Assembly (NCBI GenBank): GCA_046297455.1
Contig: JBKBIT010000015.1
Location: 1-64,000 of the forward strand
Origin: ZYF759 sp046297455
GTDB taxonomy: Bacteria > Pseudomonadota > Alphaproteobacteria > Rhizobiales > Rhizobiaceae
DNA: 64,000 nucleotides
Direction of reading: 5' to 3'
Shown here: one piece after another, positions 8,118-15,923 of the stretch
How positions within the stretch are numbered: the first letter of the stretch is position 1
Layout: each line of letters starts with the position of its first letter
Notes under the pieces: model-generated
What the model was told of the DNA's origin: nothing
Seen by the model: the letters and a program-made list of their open reading frames with translations, nothing else
The model's database searches: none
Program-made: the position numbers and the translations under genes

Positions 8118-8999
8118 TTAACCGTCCGTCGTCCGCTCGAGAGCGTCGAGGGACGCCTGATGACCTGGCTGCAGCGCCGACGGCTCGAACATGAACCCCA
8201 GATAGCTGGCGTCGAATTCGGCCAGTCTGGCCAGTTCATGCCACTCGATGATGGTCAGTATCTGGTTCTGGAGCGAAATGAGCTGCTGGCGCCTGAGCCC
8301 CTTGAGAACGCGGTTCACATGAACCACCGAAAGCCCCAGCGTATCGGCAATATCAACCTGCGTCAGCGGGAAGGCGAAGGAGTTGCCATCCACCTTGTCG
8401 GCAGCCTTCAAGCGGAAGAAGACCTCGCACAGAAAATGTGCCAGCCTGCTCGGCGCGTTTCGGCGCCCCATCGCGACCAGCCATTCACGCGCCACTTCGG
8501 CTTCCATCAGCGCCTCGGCCTTCAGCAGCCTGCCCAGATCGGGCATATCTGCCGCCGTGGAGCGCAGCGCCTCGTTGTCGATCAGGATCAGCTGACAGGC
8601 CGACAGCGTGACGATGCCCTGTACGGTCTGCCCGAGCAGGAAATCATGAAGCCCGACAATATCGCCTGCCACGTAGAGTGCGGTGATCTGCCGTCGTCCG
8701 TTGGACAGCAGCTTGTAGCGGGCCGCATACCCCTGATGAAGGAACATGCAACTGCGTGGCAAGGCGTCGGCCTCCAACAGATGCTCGCCAGGACTGGCGC
8801 CACGACGCCTGCCCAGATCTCGTAGCATGTACCGGAGCTTGTCTTCGTCCAAGCCTAAACGCCGGTTCCATTTTGCAACCAGAGCTGATTCCAATGCAAA
8901 TGCCCGCTTCCGCCGCCCCGGCTTCTTAGCGCCGGCGCGAATCCGGTACAGCAGATCGAGGGGGCGCGCGCTGTCATTTGTTAGTCGCGTCACCCTCAT
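8118..8999 (-). CDS. Second Crp/FNR-family transcriptional regulator
   Basis: The core shows the beta roll (ADALPRSCMFLHQGYAARYK, then LYVAGDIVGLHDFLL) and the winged helix (FPLTQVDIADTLGLSVVHVN, RVLKGLRRQQ). From ATG 8999 it is 293 residues, about 45 longer than its paralogue at 7105. The basic N-terminal extension is not family-like, so a TTG near 8912 may be the true start. No iron-sulfur Cys motif is seen. It lies next to the ECF sigma factor on the same strand with a 53-base gap, so the sigma transcript may extend into it. Confidence 0.82.
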   Translation of the reverse strand: MRVTRLTNDSARPLDLLYRIRAGAKKPGRRKRAFALESALVAKWNRRLGLDEDKLRYMLRDLGRRRGASPGEHLLEADALPRSCMFLHQGYAARYKLLSNGRRQITALYVAGDIVGLHDFLLGQTVQGIVTLSACQLILIDNEALRSTAADMPDLGRLLKAEALMEAEVAREWLVAMGRRNAPSRLAHFLCEVFFRLKAADKVDGNSFAFPLTQVDIADTLGLSVVHVNRVLKGLRRQQLISLQNQILTIIEWHELARLAEFDASYLGFMFEPSALQPGHQASLDALERTTDG

Positions 9000-9052
9000 T
9001 GGCGCATCATCCAATAGATCGGTGCAAAAGCGGCCGCGAGAAAGTGGGATCG

Positions 9053-9625
9053 CTAGCCGCGCAGGGCGCGGGCGGTGTGCACGGGATGGCGCTCGGAACT
9101 CGCTAGTGCTGAAGCGACCGTGTCTTCGCCCATCTCGCGCAGGAGCCGCAGCCGAGCACGGTTGAGCCGGCTCTTCACCGTGCCCATCGCGCAACCACAG
9201 ATTTCGGCAGCCTCTTCGTAGCTTTGGCCAAGTACGCCAACGAGAAGCAGGATCTCGCGCTGCTCGAGCGGCAGGCGCTGTATCGCCTCGGCGATCTCGC
9301 GACCACGGGTCGACCATTCCTGCGTCTGGTTTCCCGCCGGGCGATTCGACACGCATTCCGCCGCGCCGGGCATCTCGCGCTGTGACCGCTTGATGCGCGT
9401 GTAGAACGTGTTGCGCATGATCGTGAACAGCCAGGACTTCATGCTGGTGCCCGGCTGGAACTGGTGGAGATTTGCGAGCCCCTTGGTCAGGGTCTCCTGC
9501 ACAAGATCATCGGCTTCGTCCCGATCCCGATGAAATGTCCTCGCGAAAGCCCGCAGGGCAGGAAGCATCTCAACGATTTCCTGACTGTCGGACCTCTTGT
9601 CCTGACTATGGCTACTGGCAGTCAT
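9053..9625 (-). CDS. ECF sigma factor of the EcfG (general stress) type
   Basis: From ATG 9625 the protein is 190 residues with both ECF domains: sigma2 (LPALRAFARTFHRDRDEADD, LVQETLTKGL, MKSWLFTIMRNTFYTRIKR) and sigma4 (LPLEQREILLLVGVLGQSYE, EAAEICGCAMGTVKSRLNRA). The region 2.1-2.2 sequence and the FYxxxKR motif are typical of EcfG/ECF15-like factors. An upstream in-frame start at 9718 is rejected because those 31 codons overlap the promoter. No PhyR is in the window. A GGAAC-N16-CATT motif upstream could allow autoregulation, and many nearby promoters fit this factor's consensus. Confidence 0.88.
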   Translation of the reverse strand: MTASSHSQDKRSDSQEIVEMLPALRAFARTFHRDRDEADDLVQETLTKGLANLHQFQPGTSMKSWLFTIMRNTFYTRIKRSQREMPGAAECVSNRPAGNQTQEWSTRGREIAEAIQRLPLEQREILLLVGVLGQSYEEAAEICGCAMGTVKSRLNRARLRLLREMGEDTVASALASSERHPVHTARALRG

Positions 9626-9661
9626 GAAAAATCCCTGGTTGCGGAAACCCGCCGAGGGAGC

Positions 9662-9686
9662 AATGCGCCTCTCCCCCAAAGGTTCC
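9662..9686 (-). promoter_or_regulatory. EcfG-type promoter before the sigma gene, GGAAC-N16-CATT
   Basis: Minus-strand GGAAC at 9686-9682 and CATT at 9665-9662, 36 bases upstream of ATG 9625. One mismatch in the -10. Confidence 0.4.
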
Positions 9687-9727
9687 TCTTGCTGGGGGAC
9701 AATCTCGTCGTGCCGCAACCGCCGGTT

Positions 9728-9752
9728 GGAACAATGGGCGAGCTGTGCGCTT
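9728..9752 (+). promoter_or_regulatory. Weak EcfG-type promoter, GGAAC-N16-GCTT
   Basis: GGAAC at 9728-9732 is perfect, but the -10 (GCTT, 9749-9752) has two mismatches. It lies 56 bases before the dehydrogenase ATG, divergent from the sigma promoter. Confidence 0.3.
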
Positions 9753-9808
9753 CGACCCGCAAGGCGGCGGGCTTTTTGCCCAAAAACACCAAACAGGCGG
9801 GAATCATC

Positions 9809-10774
9809 ATGTCACGCAACACGCAGCGCACCGTGGAAGAGCAACACCGCATCCAGAACGAGGTTGACCGAATGGACAGTCAGCACGGTGATGCACAACC
9901 CGATGGTGCCATGCAGGCGGGCGCACGCGCCTATCCCGTGCCTCCCTTTCCGCGCCAGCATCAGGCCAAGCCCGGCAGCGAGGCCACGCTGGAGCCTGCC
10001 CCGCTTTACGATGCGCCCTACTGGCGGGGGTCAGGCAAGCTGGAGGGCAAGGTCGCCCTCATTACCGGCGGCGATTCGGGGATCGGTCGTGCCGTCGCGG
10101 TTCTATTCGCCCGCGAGGGAGCGGATGTCGCCATCTCGTTCCTGAGCGAGAGCGAGGACGCCGAGACGACACGCTTGGCGGTAGAAGATGAAGGGCGCCG
10201 CTGCCTTTTGCTGAAGGGCGACGTCTGCAGCGAGCAGCATTGCCGCCAGATGGTGGAACGCGTGGTCGACGAATTCGGCAGGCTGGACGTGCTGGTCAAC
10301 AATGCAGCGTTCCAGTACCACGCTGCCTCGCTCGAGGAGCTGACCCCGGAGCATTTCGACGCGACCATCAAGACCAATCTCTACGGCTACTATTTCATGG
10401 CGCGGGAGGCCGTCAGGCACATGGGCCCTGGCAGCGCCATCATCAATTCCGGGTCCGTGACCGGGATCGATGGCAGCAAGCAGCTGATCGATTATTCGAT
10501 GACGAAGGGCGGCATCCATGCCTTTACGCGAGCCTTGTCGTCCAGCCTGATCCCCAGGGGCATCCGCGTGAACTGCGTTGCACCGGGACCGGTGTGGACA
10601 CCGCTCAACCCGTCCGAGCGGCCGCCTGAGGAAGTCGCCCAGTTCGGCGCCCAAACGCCGATGAAGCGACCGGCACAGCCCGAAGAGATTGCTCCGGCCT
10701 ATGTGTTTTTCGCGTCTTCTCAATGTTCTAGCTACATCACCGGCGAAATCCTGCCGATCATTGGCGGCTACTGA
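9809..10774 (+). CDS. Short-chain dehydrogenase, general-stress (YdaD/YhdF-like) type
   Basis: A 321-residue SDR with a 50-residue N-terminal extension rich in Pro/Gln. Family motifs are complete: TGGDSGIGRA nucleotide-binding loop, NNAAFQ, the catalytic Ser (INSGSVTG), YSMTK, and the C-terminal SSYITGEILPIIGG. These oxidoreductases use NAD(P)H and are a hallmark of bacterial general stress regulons; the natural substrate is unknown. It is divergent from the ECF sigma factor. The final codons are part of a duplicated hairpin repeat. Confidence 0.85.
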   Translation: MSRNTQRTVEEQHRIQNEVDRMDSQHGDAQPDGAMQAGARAYPVPPFPRQHQAKPGSEATLEPAPLYDAPYWRGSGKLEGKVALITGGDSGIGRAVAVLFAREGADVAISFLSESEDAETTRLAVEDEGRRCLLLKGDVCSEQHCRQMVERVVDEFGRLDVLVNNAAFQYHAASLEELTPEHFDATIKTNLYGYYFMAREAVRHMGPGSAIINSGSVTGIDGSKQLIDYSMTKGGIHAFTRALSSSLIPRGIRVNCVAPGPVWTPLNPSERPPEEVAQFGAQTPMKRPAQPEEIAPAYVFFASSQCSSYITGEILPIIGGY

Positions 10775-10811
10775 GCCGCGACGCGTCATTTGCGGCTACT
10801 GAGCCGCGACG
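10764..10811 (+). repeat. Tandem 20-bp repeat with internal hairpin at the SDR stop codon
   Basis: GCGGCTACTGAGCCGCGACG occurs at 10764-10783 and again, identically, at 10792-10811 (28-bp period). Each copy contains the perfect inverted repeat GCGGCT-ACTG-AGCCGC, and the first includes the TGA stop of the SDR gene. It may act as a tandem transcription-stop or mRNA-stabilising structure. Confidence 0.8.
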
Positions 10812-10821
10812 GGCGCAGCAC

Positions 10822-10932
10822 CTATTCGGCGGGAAATGCCTTGGCCAGATAGACGAGCCCCGCGCCCAGCGTCGCGACAATGCTCGTGGAAAAGGCTTCG
10901 CTGCCCATGCTCAGTATGTATGCGACCGACAT
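10822..10932 (-). CDS. 36-aa hydrophobic peptide
   Basis: ATG at 10932, preceded by AGGAAC, opens a 36-codon frame ending TAG. The peptide has a central hydrophobic helix (SIVATLGAGLVYLAKAFPAE at the C-terminal end) and reads as a single-span membrane peptide. A GGAAC-N16-TGTT motif starts 33 bases upstream. No family is recognised. Support comes from the ribosome binding site, promoter and stress-gene neighbours rather than homology. Confidence 0.45.
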   Translation of the reverse strand: MSVAYILSMGSEAFSTSIVATLGAGLVYLAKAFPAE

Positions 10933-10965
10933 ATCTTGGTTCCTGTCTTCTGGTTAAGACACCCC

Positions 10966-10990
10966 AACATCCGAGGTAGCGCGGTGTTCC
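10966..10990 (-). promoter_or_regulatory. EcfG-type promoter, GGAAC-N16-TGTT
   Basis: Minus-strand GGAAC at 10990-10986 and TGTT at 10969-10966, upstream of the 36-aa peptide. Confidence 0.42.
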
Positions 10991-11007
10991 GCGCTGCCGA
11001 GATGGTG

Positions 11008-11253
11008 TTATCTGCGTATCGCACGTGCCAGTGCAATCACGATGCAGGCGCCGATGAAGCCAGCGATCAGATAGCCCAGCCAGCCGGCAAACTGGATCCC
11101 GATGATCCCGAACAGGAAACTGGCGACTGCGGCGCCGACGATACCCAGCACGATATTCGCCAACATGCCCATGCTGCTCTTCATGAACATCTCGGCAAGC
11201 CAGCCGGCGATGCCGCCGATGATAATCGCGGCAATCCAGCCTATTCCTTCCAT
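11008..11253 (-). CDS. GlsB/YeaQ/YmgE-family membrane protein
   Basis: The 81-residue protein has the family layout of three hydrophobic Gly-rich segments: IGWIAAIIIGGIAGWLAEMF, a second with NIVLGIVGAAVASFLFG, and a third with GYLIAGFIGACIVIALARAI. The transglycosylase-associated/GlsB family is a common stress-induced inner-membrane protein of unproven activity. ATG 11253 follows GGGGAGAA; a longer frame from 11316 runs into the promoter region and is not used. Confidence 0.85.
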   Translation of the reverse strand: MEGIGWIAAIIIGGIAGWLAEMFMKSSMGMLANIVLGIVGAAVASFLFGIIGIQFAGWLGYLIAGFIGACIVIALARAIRR

Positions 11254-11316
11254 GACGATTTCTCCCCTTTGTCGAGTAGCCGTCCTTCGCGCGCCTCTGT
11301 GAACGCGCCACGCCAA

Positions 11317-11341
11317 AACTCCTCGATGGGAAGATTGTTCC
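11317..11341 (-). promoter_or_regulatory. EcfG-type promoter, GGAAC-N16-AGTT
   Basis: Minus-strand GGAAC at 11341-11337 and AGTT at 11320-11317, 63 bases before the GlsB-like start. Confidence 0.45.
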
Positions 11342-11364
11342 CCGATGCCCGCAGGTGCCGCCAG

Positions 11365-11586
11365 CTAGCTGTTGTGCGCCCAGGTCAGGGCTGTGGCCAG
11401 ATAGCCGCCCCCGAAGCTCGCGCCCATTGCATAGGCGAAAAGCCAGGCGGCGAACTGAGCATTGGCGGAAGCGGCAACCACCGCCCCCGGCCCAACCTGC
11501 GCCGCGACAAGCCACATGGCAAGGCCGGCACCCAGCGCGGCACCAATGGTGAAATTGACGATAATGAACTGGATCAGGGCTGGCAT
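11365..11586 (-). CDS. Small two-helix membrane protein, 73 aa
   Basis: From ATG 11586 (GGAG upstream) the protein is almost entirely hydrophobic: helix one IIVNFTIGAALGAGLAMWLV, helix two around FAAWLFAYAMGASFGGGYLA, short tail. No family is recognised. The longer frame from 11790 is rejected because it crosses the promoter. It belongs to a run of tiny membrane proteins (10822, 11008, 11365, 11726) each with its own EcfG-like promoter. Confidence 0.6.
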   Translation of the reverse strand: MPALIQFIIVNFTIGAALGAGLAMWLVAAQVGPGAVVAASANAQFAAWLFAYAMGASFGGGYLATALTWAHNS

Positions 11587-11611
11587 GGCTGCATCTCCGT
11601 GTCGTCGATCC

Positions 11612-11637
11612 AACCAGCAATCGCTGCTCATTGTTCC
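11612..11637 (-). promoter_or_regulatory. EcfG-type promoter, GGAAC-N17-GGTT
   Basis: Minus-strand GGAAC at 11637-11633 and GGTT at 11615-11612, 25 bases from the start at 11586. Back to back with the promoter at 11660. Confidence 0.5.
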
Positions 11638-11659
11638 GGGGGGCCTCAAGCAAAGGAGC

Positions 11660-11685
11660 GGAACATCGAAGGCCCACGCCTCGTT
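11660..11685 (+). promoter_or_regulatory. Perfect EcfG promoter, GGAAC-N17-CGTT
   Basis: GGAAC at 11660-11664 and CGTT at 11682-11685 match the consensus exactly, 34 bases before the first possible start (11720) of the next gene. Confidence 0.65.
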
Positions 11686-11725
11686 GAGGCACCATGAACA
11701 CGCAAGCGGAGAACAAGTCGTGGAA

Positions 11726-12019
11726 ATGATGTGGCCCGTCCTGGCGATAATGCTTCCGCTCTTTGCCGGAGGTCTCCTGGCTGTCTTCATGTACTGGTGG
11801 AATGATCCCGTAGGGACGGATCACCCTGCAGGCGGCCAAGGCCGCCTGGCCGAGACCCGTGCCACGCGCAACCCGCAGCGCAGGCCACGGTTCACGCCGA
11901 TCACCATGACTCTTGGTTTTGCAGGCCTGGCGGTCGCGATTATGCTTGCGCTCACCATCGGCTTTCCGCTCGTGCGAACGGTACTGATGGCGCTCCACGT
12001 GCAGATCGATCCGGGCTGA
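11726..12019 (+). CDS. Two-helix membrane protein, 97 aa
   Basis: MMWPVLAIMLPLFAGGLLAV forms a first helix, a Gly/Arg-rich loop follows, and TLGFAGLAVAIMLALTIGFP forms a second. A GTG at 11720 is a competing start, since GGAGA lies seven bases before it. No domain is recognised. The consensus EcfG promoter just upstream makes it one of the best-supported members of the stress set. Confidence 0.6.
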   Translation: MMWPVLAIMLPLFAGGLLAVFMYWWNDPVGTDHPAGGQGRLAETRATRNPQRRPRFTPITMTLGFAGLAVAIMLALTIGFPLVRTVLMALHVQIDPG

Positions 12020-12079
12020 CGCTCAAGGCACCTCAGGAGCAAAGCCGGCTTCAGATGGATCGGCGACAGTTTTTGGCAG

Positions 12080-12104
12080 GGAACATTCGCGCCATTCGAT
12101 CGTT
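12080..12104 (+). promoter_or_regulatory. Perfect EcfG promoter, GGAAC-N16-CGTT
   Basis: GGAAC at 12080-12084 and CGTT at 12101-12104, exact matches, 50 bases before the start of the three-gene dehydrogenase operon. Confidence 0.65.
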
Positions 12105-12154
12105 CGCAACTTACCGGTGGCCTGAGCGGCCGGCGATTTTGCGAGGGACGCCGC

Positions 12155-12901
12155 TTGAAAACCGAACGATTGACGCGACGCAGCCTCATCACTCACGCGC
12201 TCTCGGCGGGTACGGCACTGGCGCTCTATCCGACACTGCTTTCAGCGCGCGAATATCGGGGCGGCGATGCGCCGCCATGGTCGCCGAATGTGGCCGACCA
12301 GCCCTATTACGGGACCGAATACGGTCATTTCTTCACTCCGGCCGAGCGGCGCGCTGCCGATGCCATGACAGCGCGCATCATTCCCACCGACGATAGCGGG
12401 CCAGGCGCCCGAGAAGCCGATGTCGTCATCTTCATCGATCGACAACTGGCCGGCTTCTATGGCCGCGGCCAGCGCTGGTACATGCGCGGCCCCTTCCCCG
12501 ATCCTCTTGAGACGCAAGGCTACCAGTCCGAGCACACGCCCGCCGGCCTTTGGCGGCATGGACTCGCTGCGCTCGACGCCCATTGCCGAGAGACTTACGA
12601 CGGACGCGATTTCGTCGACCTCTCCGAGCAGGAGCAGGATGCGGTGCTCAAGGCCATGGATGAAGAGGAAATCGAGTTCGAGACCGTCTCTGCTAAGCAG
12701 TTCTTCGACTTCGCCAAGGAGATGACCATCGAAGGGTTCTTCTGCGACCCGGTCTATGGCGGCAATCGCGACATGGCCGGCTGGCGCTATGTGGGCTTTC
12801 CCGGCGCGCGTTACGACTATCGCGATTTCATCCATCACAATGGGGCTCCCGTCGAGCTCCCGCCGGTGGGGCTGCTCGGCGCGCCCTACTGGACACGCTG
12901 A
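12155..12901 (+). CDS. Gluconate 2-dehydrogenase subunit 3-like, Tat-exported
   Basis: A 248-residue protein with a twin-arginine signal (LTRRSLITHALSAGTALAL). The mature part resembles the small subunit of membrane-bound FAD gluconate/alcohol dehydrogenases: FFTPAERRAADAMTARIIPT, then DVVIFIDRQLAG, and the C-terminal FFCDPVYGGNRDMAGWRYVG with the family Cys. It likely chaperones or exports the flavoprotein. The start is TTG at 12155, with GAGGGA ten bases upstream; no ATG fits. First gene of an operon with the GMC oxidoreductase and cytochrome c. Confidence 0.85.
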   Translation: MKTERLTRRSLITHALSAGTALALYPTLLSAREYRGGDAPPWSPNVADQPYYGTEYGHFFTPAERRAADAMTARIIPTDDSGPGAREADVVIFIDRQLAGFYGRGQRWYMRGPFPDPLETQGYQSEHTPAGLWRHGLAALDAHCRETYDGRDFVDLSEQEQDAVLKAMDEEEIEFETVSAKQFFDFAKEMTIEGFFCDPVYGGNRDMAGWRYVGFPGARYDYRDFIHHNGAPVELPPVGLLGAPYWTR

Positions 12902-12925
12902 ACCATATCCGGAGGGAACCGCAGA

Positions 12926-14689
12926 ATGGCCGAAAGACGATCTCCCGTTGACGTGGTGCTGGTTGGCTTCGGCTGGACGGCAGCGCTGATGGCGCAGGAA
13001 CTGACGGAAGAGGGTCTCGAGGTTCTGGCGCTCGAACGGGGTGGCTGGCGCGACACGGGGACCGACTTCCCCACCACGCATGCGCCTGACGAGCTCCGCT
13101 ATTACTGGCGCCATGACATGTTTCTGGAAACGGCGCGCGAGACCCAGACATTCCGCAACAATCGAAACCAGATCGCCCTGCCGATCCGGCGCTGGGGTTC
13201 CTACCTGCCGGGTGTCGGCGTTGGTGGAGCCGGCGTGCACTGGAACGGCCAGACATTCCGCTTCCTGCCTTCGGATTTCGTGGCCAAAACCCACAACGAG
13301 GAGCGCTACGGCCCCCTGCCCGAGGAAATGACGGTCCAGGATTACGGTGTCACCTATGACGAGCTGGAACCGCATTTCGACTGGTTCGAAAAGATCTGCG
13401 GCATTTCCGGCAAGGCCGGCAACATTCGTGGCGACATTGTCGAAGGCGGCAATCCCTTCGAGGGCTGGCGCAGCGACGAGTACCCCAATCCGCCGCTGGA
13501 AATGACCTTTGCCCAGCACCGTTTCGAGGCGGCTGCCAACGGCATGGGCCTGCACCCCTTCCCTGCTCCGGCTGCAAACATGAGTCGTGGCTACACCAAC
13601 CCGCTGGGCGTGCAGATGGCTCCCTGCACCTATTGCGGCTTCTGCGAGAAATTCGGGTGCGGCAACTTTTCGAAATCGAGCCCGCAAACCACCATCATCC
13701 CCGTTCTGATGAAGAAGCCCAACTTCACCGTCAGGACGCATTGCGAGGTGATGCAGGTGCTGAAGGACCGCAATGGCGAACGGGCGACCGGCGTCACCTA
13801 CATGGATGCGCACGGCAAGCTGTGGGAACAGCCGGCCGAACTGGTGATCCTCTGCGGCTACCAGCTGTCCAACACCAGGCTGATGATGCTTTCAGGGATC
13901 GGTGAGATCTACAATCCCCGTACCGGCGAAGGCCTGGTGGGCAAGAACTACGCCTATCAGGTCATGTCAGGCGTCGACATTTTCTACGAGGAGGAATTCA
14001 CCAACGAATTCATCGGCGCGGGCTCGCTTGGCATGGTCGTCGACGACTATAACGGCGACAATTTCGACCATTCCGGTCTCGGCTTCATCGGCGGCGCCTA
14101 TATCGCGTCCTGGACCACACACCAGCGGCCGATCGAATCCCACCCGACACCGGAAGGTACACCGGGATGGGGGCTCGAATGGAAACGGGCCATGCGCAAG
14201 AACTTCCTCAAGCACACCTCGCTCTCGATACACGGCGCCTCGATGGCGCACCGCGAGAACTATCTCGACCTCGACCCCAACTACACCGACCAGTGGGGTA
14301 GGCCCCTGATGCGCATGACCTTCGACTTCACCGAGAACGATCGCCGGCTCTCCGACTACATCACGCCGATCGCCGAGGAGATTGCCCGCAACATGGGCGG
14401 CCGCGAGGTGAACGTCTCCCAGTTCACCGACGACAATTACGATATCAAACCCTACCAGACGACGCACAACACCGGCGGCACGATCATGGGACAGACGCCC
14501 GCCGACAGCGTGGTCAACCGCTATCTGCAGAGCTGGGAGCTTCACAACCTCTTCGTCATGGGCGCCGGCGTATTCCCCCAGAATGCCGGCTACAACCCGA
14601 CCGACACGGTGGCCGCGCTGACGCTGTGGTCGGCGCGCGCCATCCGCGAGCAGTATCTTCGCAATCCCGGCCCGTTGGTGCAGGCATGA
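12926..14689 (+). CDS. GMC-family flavin dehydrogenase large subunit
   Basis: 587 residues; ATG follows GGAGGG. The N-terminal FAD-binding motif reads VVLVGFGWTAALMAQELTEE, and GVGGAGVHWNGQTFRFLPSD is the second GMC region. A Cys-containing segment (CTYCGFCEKFGC) matches gluconate dehydrogenase-type enzymes, whose large subunit carries an iron-sulfur or Cys-rich element. The C-terminal THNTGGTIMG and MGAGVFPQNAGYNPTDT hold the catalytic and FAD residues. It would oxidise a sugar acid, sugar or alcohol in the periplasm and pass electrons to the cytochrome encoded next. The substrate cannot be read from sequence. Confidence 0.88.
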   Translation: MAERRSPVDVVLVGFGWTAALMAQELTEEGLEVLALERGGWRDTGTDFPTTHAPDELRYYWRHDMFLETARETQTFRNNRNQIALPIRRWGSYLPGVGVGGAGVHWNGQTFRFLPSDFVAKTHNEERYGPLPEEMTVQDYGVTYDELEPHFDWFEKICGISGKAGNIRGDIVEGGNPFEGWRSDEYPNPPLEMTFAQHRFEAAANGMGLHPFPAPAANMSRGYTNPLGVQMAPCTYCGFCEKFGCGNFSKSSPQTTIIPVLMKKPNFTVRTHCEVMQVLKDRNGERATGVTYMDAHGKLWEQPAELVILCGYQLSNTRLMMLSGIGEIYNPRTGEGLVGKNYAYQVMSGVDIFYEEEFTNEFIGAGSLGMVVDDYNGDNFDHSGLGFIGGAYIASWTTHQRPIESHPTPEGTPGWGLEWKRAMRKNFLKHTSLSIHGASMAHRENYLDLDPNYTDQWGRPLMRMTFDFTENDRRLSDYITPIAEEIARNMGGREVNVSQFTDDNYDIKPYQTTHNTGGTIMGQTPADSVVNRYLQSWELHNLFVMGAGVFPQNAGYNPTDTVAALTLWSARAIREQYLRNPGPLVQA

Positions 14690-15909
14690 TGCGCAACGCC
14701 ATTATCGCAGCATCCGTCGCCATCCTGTCGAGTGGTGCCGCCGTCGCCCAGGAGATTTCCTCCTCGCAGATCGAGCGGGGGCGCTATCTCGCCATCGCGT
14801 CCAACTGCGTGAGCTGCCACACCGATATCGACAATGACGGAATCCCCTGGGCCGGCGGGCGCGAACTCGACACTCCGTTTGGCGTCATCATCACGCCCAA
14901 CATCACATTCGACGAGGAGACCGGGATCGGGCGCTATACGCGCGACGATTTCTGGCGTGCGATGCATGAAGGCATCCGCCGCGACGGCGCGCAACTCTAT
15001 CCGGCCTTCCCCTACCCTTATTTCACCCGCATGCCGCGGCAGGACGTGGATGCCATCTATGAATATCTGCGGACAATCGAGCCGATCCGCAACGATGTTG
15101 TCCCCGAGGCGGAGCTGGCGGCGCCGTTCCAGCTGCGCCAGGCCGTGCGTGGCTGGAAGCTCCTGAATTTCGACCAGGGCGTCTTTGTACCCGACCCGGC
15201 GCAGTCGGAAGAGTGGAACCGTGGCGCCTATCTGGTACGCGGGCCGGGCCATTGCGCCGCCTGCCATACGGAAAAGACGCTCACCGGCGGCGATGCGGCC
15301 GACGAGGATCTGCGGGGCGGCGTGCTTGAAAACTGGCACGCGCCCAATATCCGCGGCGGCGAGCATGGCGGCATTGCCGATTGGAGCGAAGACGACATCG
15401 TCGACTATTTGGGAACAGGCCGCGCAGCACACACGATGGCGATGTCGCGCATGGGCGAGGTCGTCGAATTTTCCACCCAGCATCTGCGCGAAGACGATCT
15501 GCGCGCCATTGCCGTCTATCTGAAAGATCTCGACGACGAGGAACGTCAGGTGGAGGCTGGACCGGACGACGATGCAATGCGGATCGGCGCATGGCTGTAT
15601 TTCGACAATTGTGCCGCTTGCCACCGCAGCGATGGCGGCGGCGTCGACCACATCTTCGCCAGGCTGGACGGCTCCAACAAGGTCAATTCCGACGATCCGA
15701 CCACCATCATCCGGATCACGCTGGAGGGCGCCCGCGCGCACCCCACGGAGCGTTGGCCTCACGGGCTGGCCATGCCGGCCTTCTCATGGAAGCTCACCGA
15801 CGAGCAGATCGCCGACGTGTTGAACTATGTCCGCCACGCCTGGGGCAACAACGCGCGGCTGATCGATCCCTCGGAAGTCGCCGATCTGCGCGAGTATCTT
15901 GCCGAGTAG
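14686..15909 (+). CDS. Triheme cytochrome c subunit of the dehydrogenase
   Basis: The start ATG overlaps the upstream stop (ATGA). The 407-residue protein has a signal peptide (SSGAAVAQ) and three c-type heme sites: CVSCH near residue 41, CAACH near 190 and CAACH near 308. This is the standard layout of the cytochrome subunit of gluconate/alcohol dehydrogenases, which passes electrons to ubiquinone at the inner membrane. There is no clear C-terminal membrane anchor; it ends soon after DLREYLAE. Confidence 0.88.
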   Translation: MMRNAIIAASVAILSSGAAVAQEISSSQIERGRYLAIASNCVSCHTDIDNDGIPWAGGRELDTPFGVIITPNITFDEETGIGRYTRDDFWRAMHEGIRRDGAQLYPAFPYPYFTRMPRQDVDAIYEYLRTIEPIRNDVVPEAELAAPFQLRQAVRGWKLLNFDQGVFVPDPAQSEEWNRGAYLVRGPGHCAACHTEKTLTGGDAADEDLRGGVLENWHAPNIRGGEHGGIADWSEDDIVDYLGTGRAAHTMAMSRMGEVVEFSTQHLREDDLRAIAVYLKDLDDEERQVEAGPDDDAMRIGAWLYFDNCAACHRSDGGGVDHIFARLDGSNKVNSDDPTTIIRITLEGARAHPTERWPHGLAMPAFSWKLTDEQIADVLNYVRHAWGNNARLIDPSEVADLREYLAE

Positions 15910-15923
15910 GCAGATCGCAATTG

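Noticed and set aside
12055..12396. Frame starting MDRRQFLAGN, resembling a Tat signal
   Set aside because: Overlaps the perfect EcfG promoter and the real subunit-3 gene in another frame; later residues are shadow text.
12242..13813. 523-codon minus-strand frame
   Set aside because: Antisense to the dehydrogenase operon genes, which have full family motifs on the plus strand.
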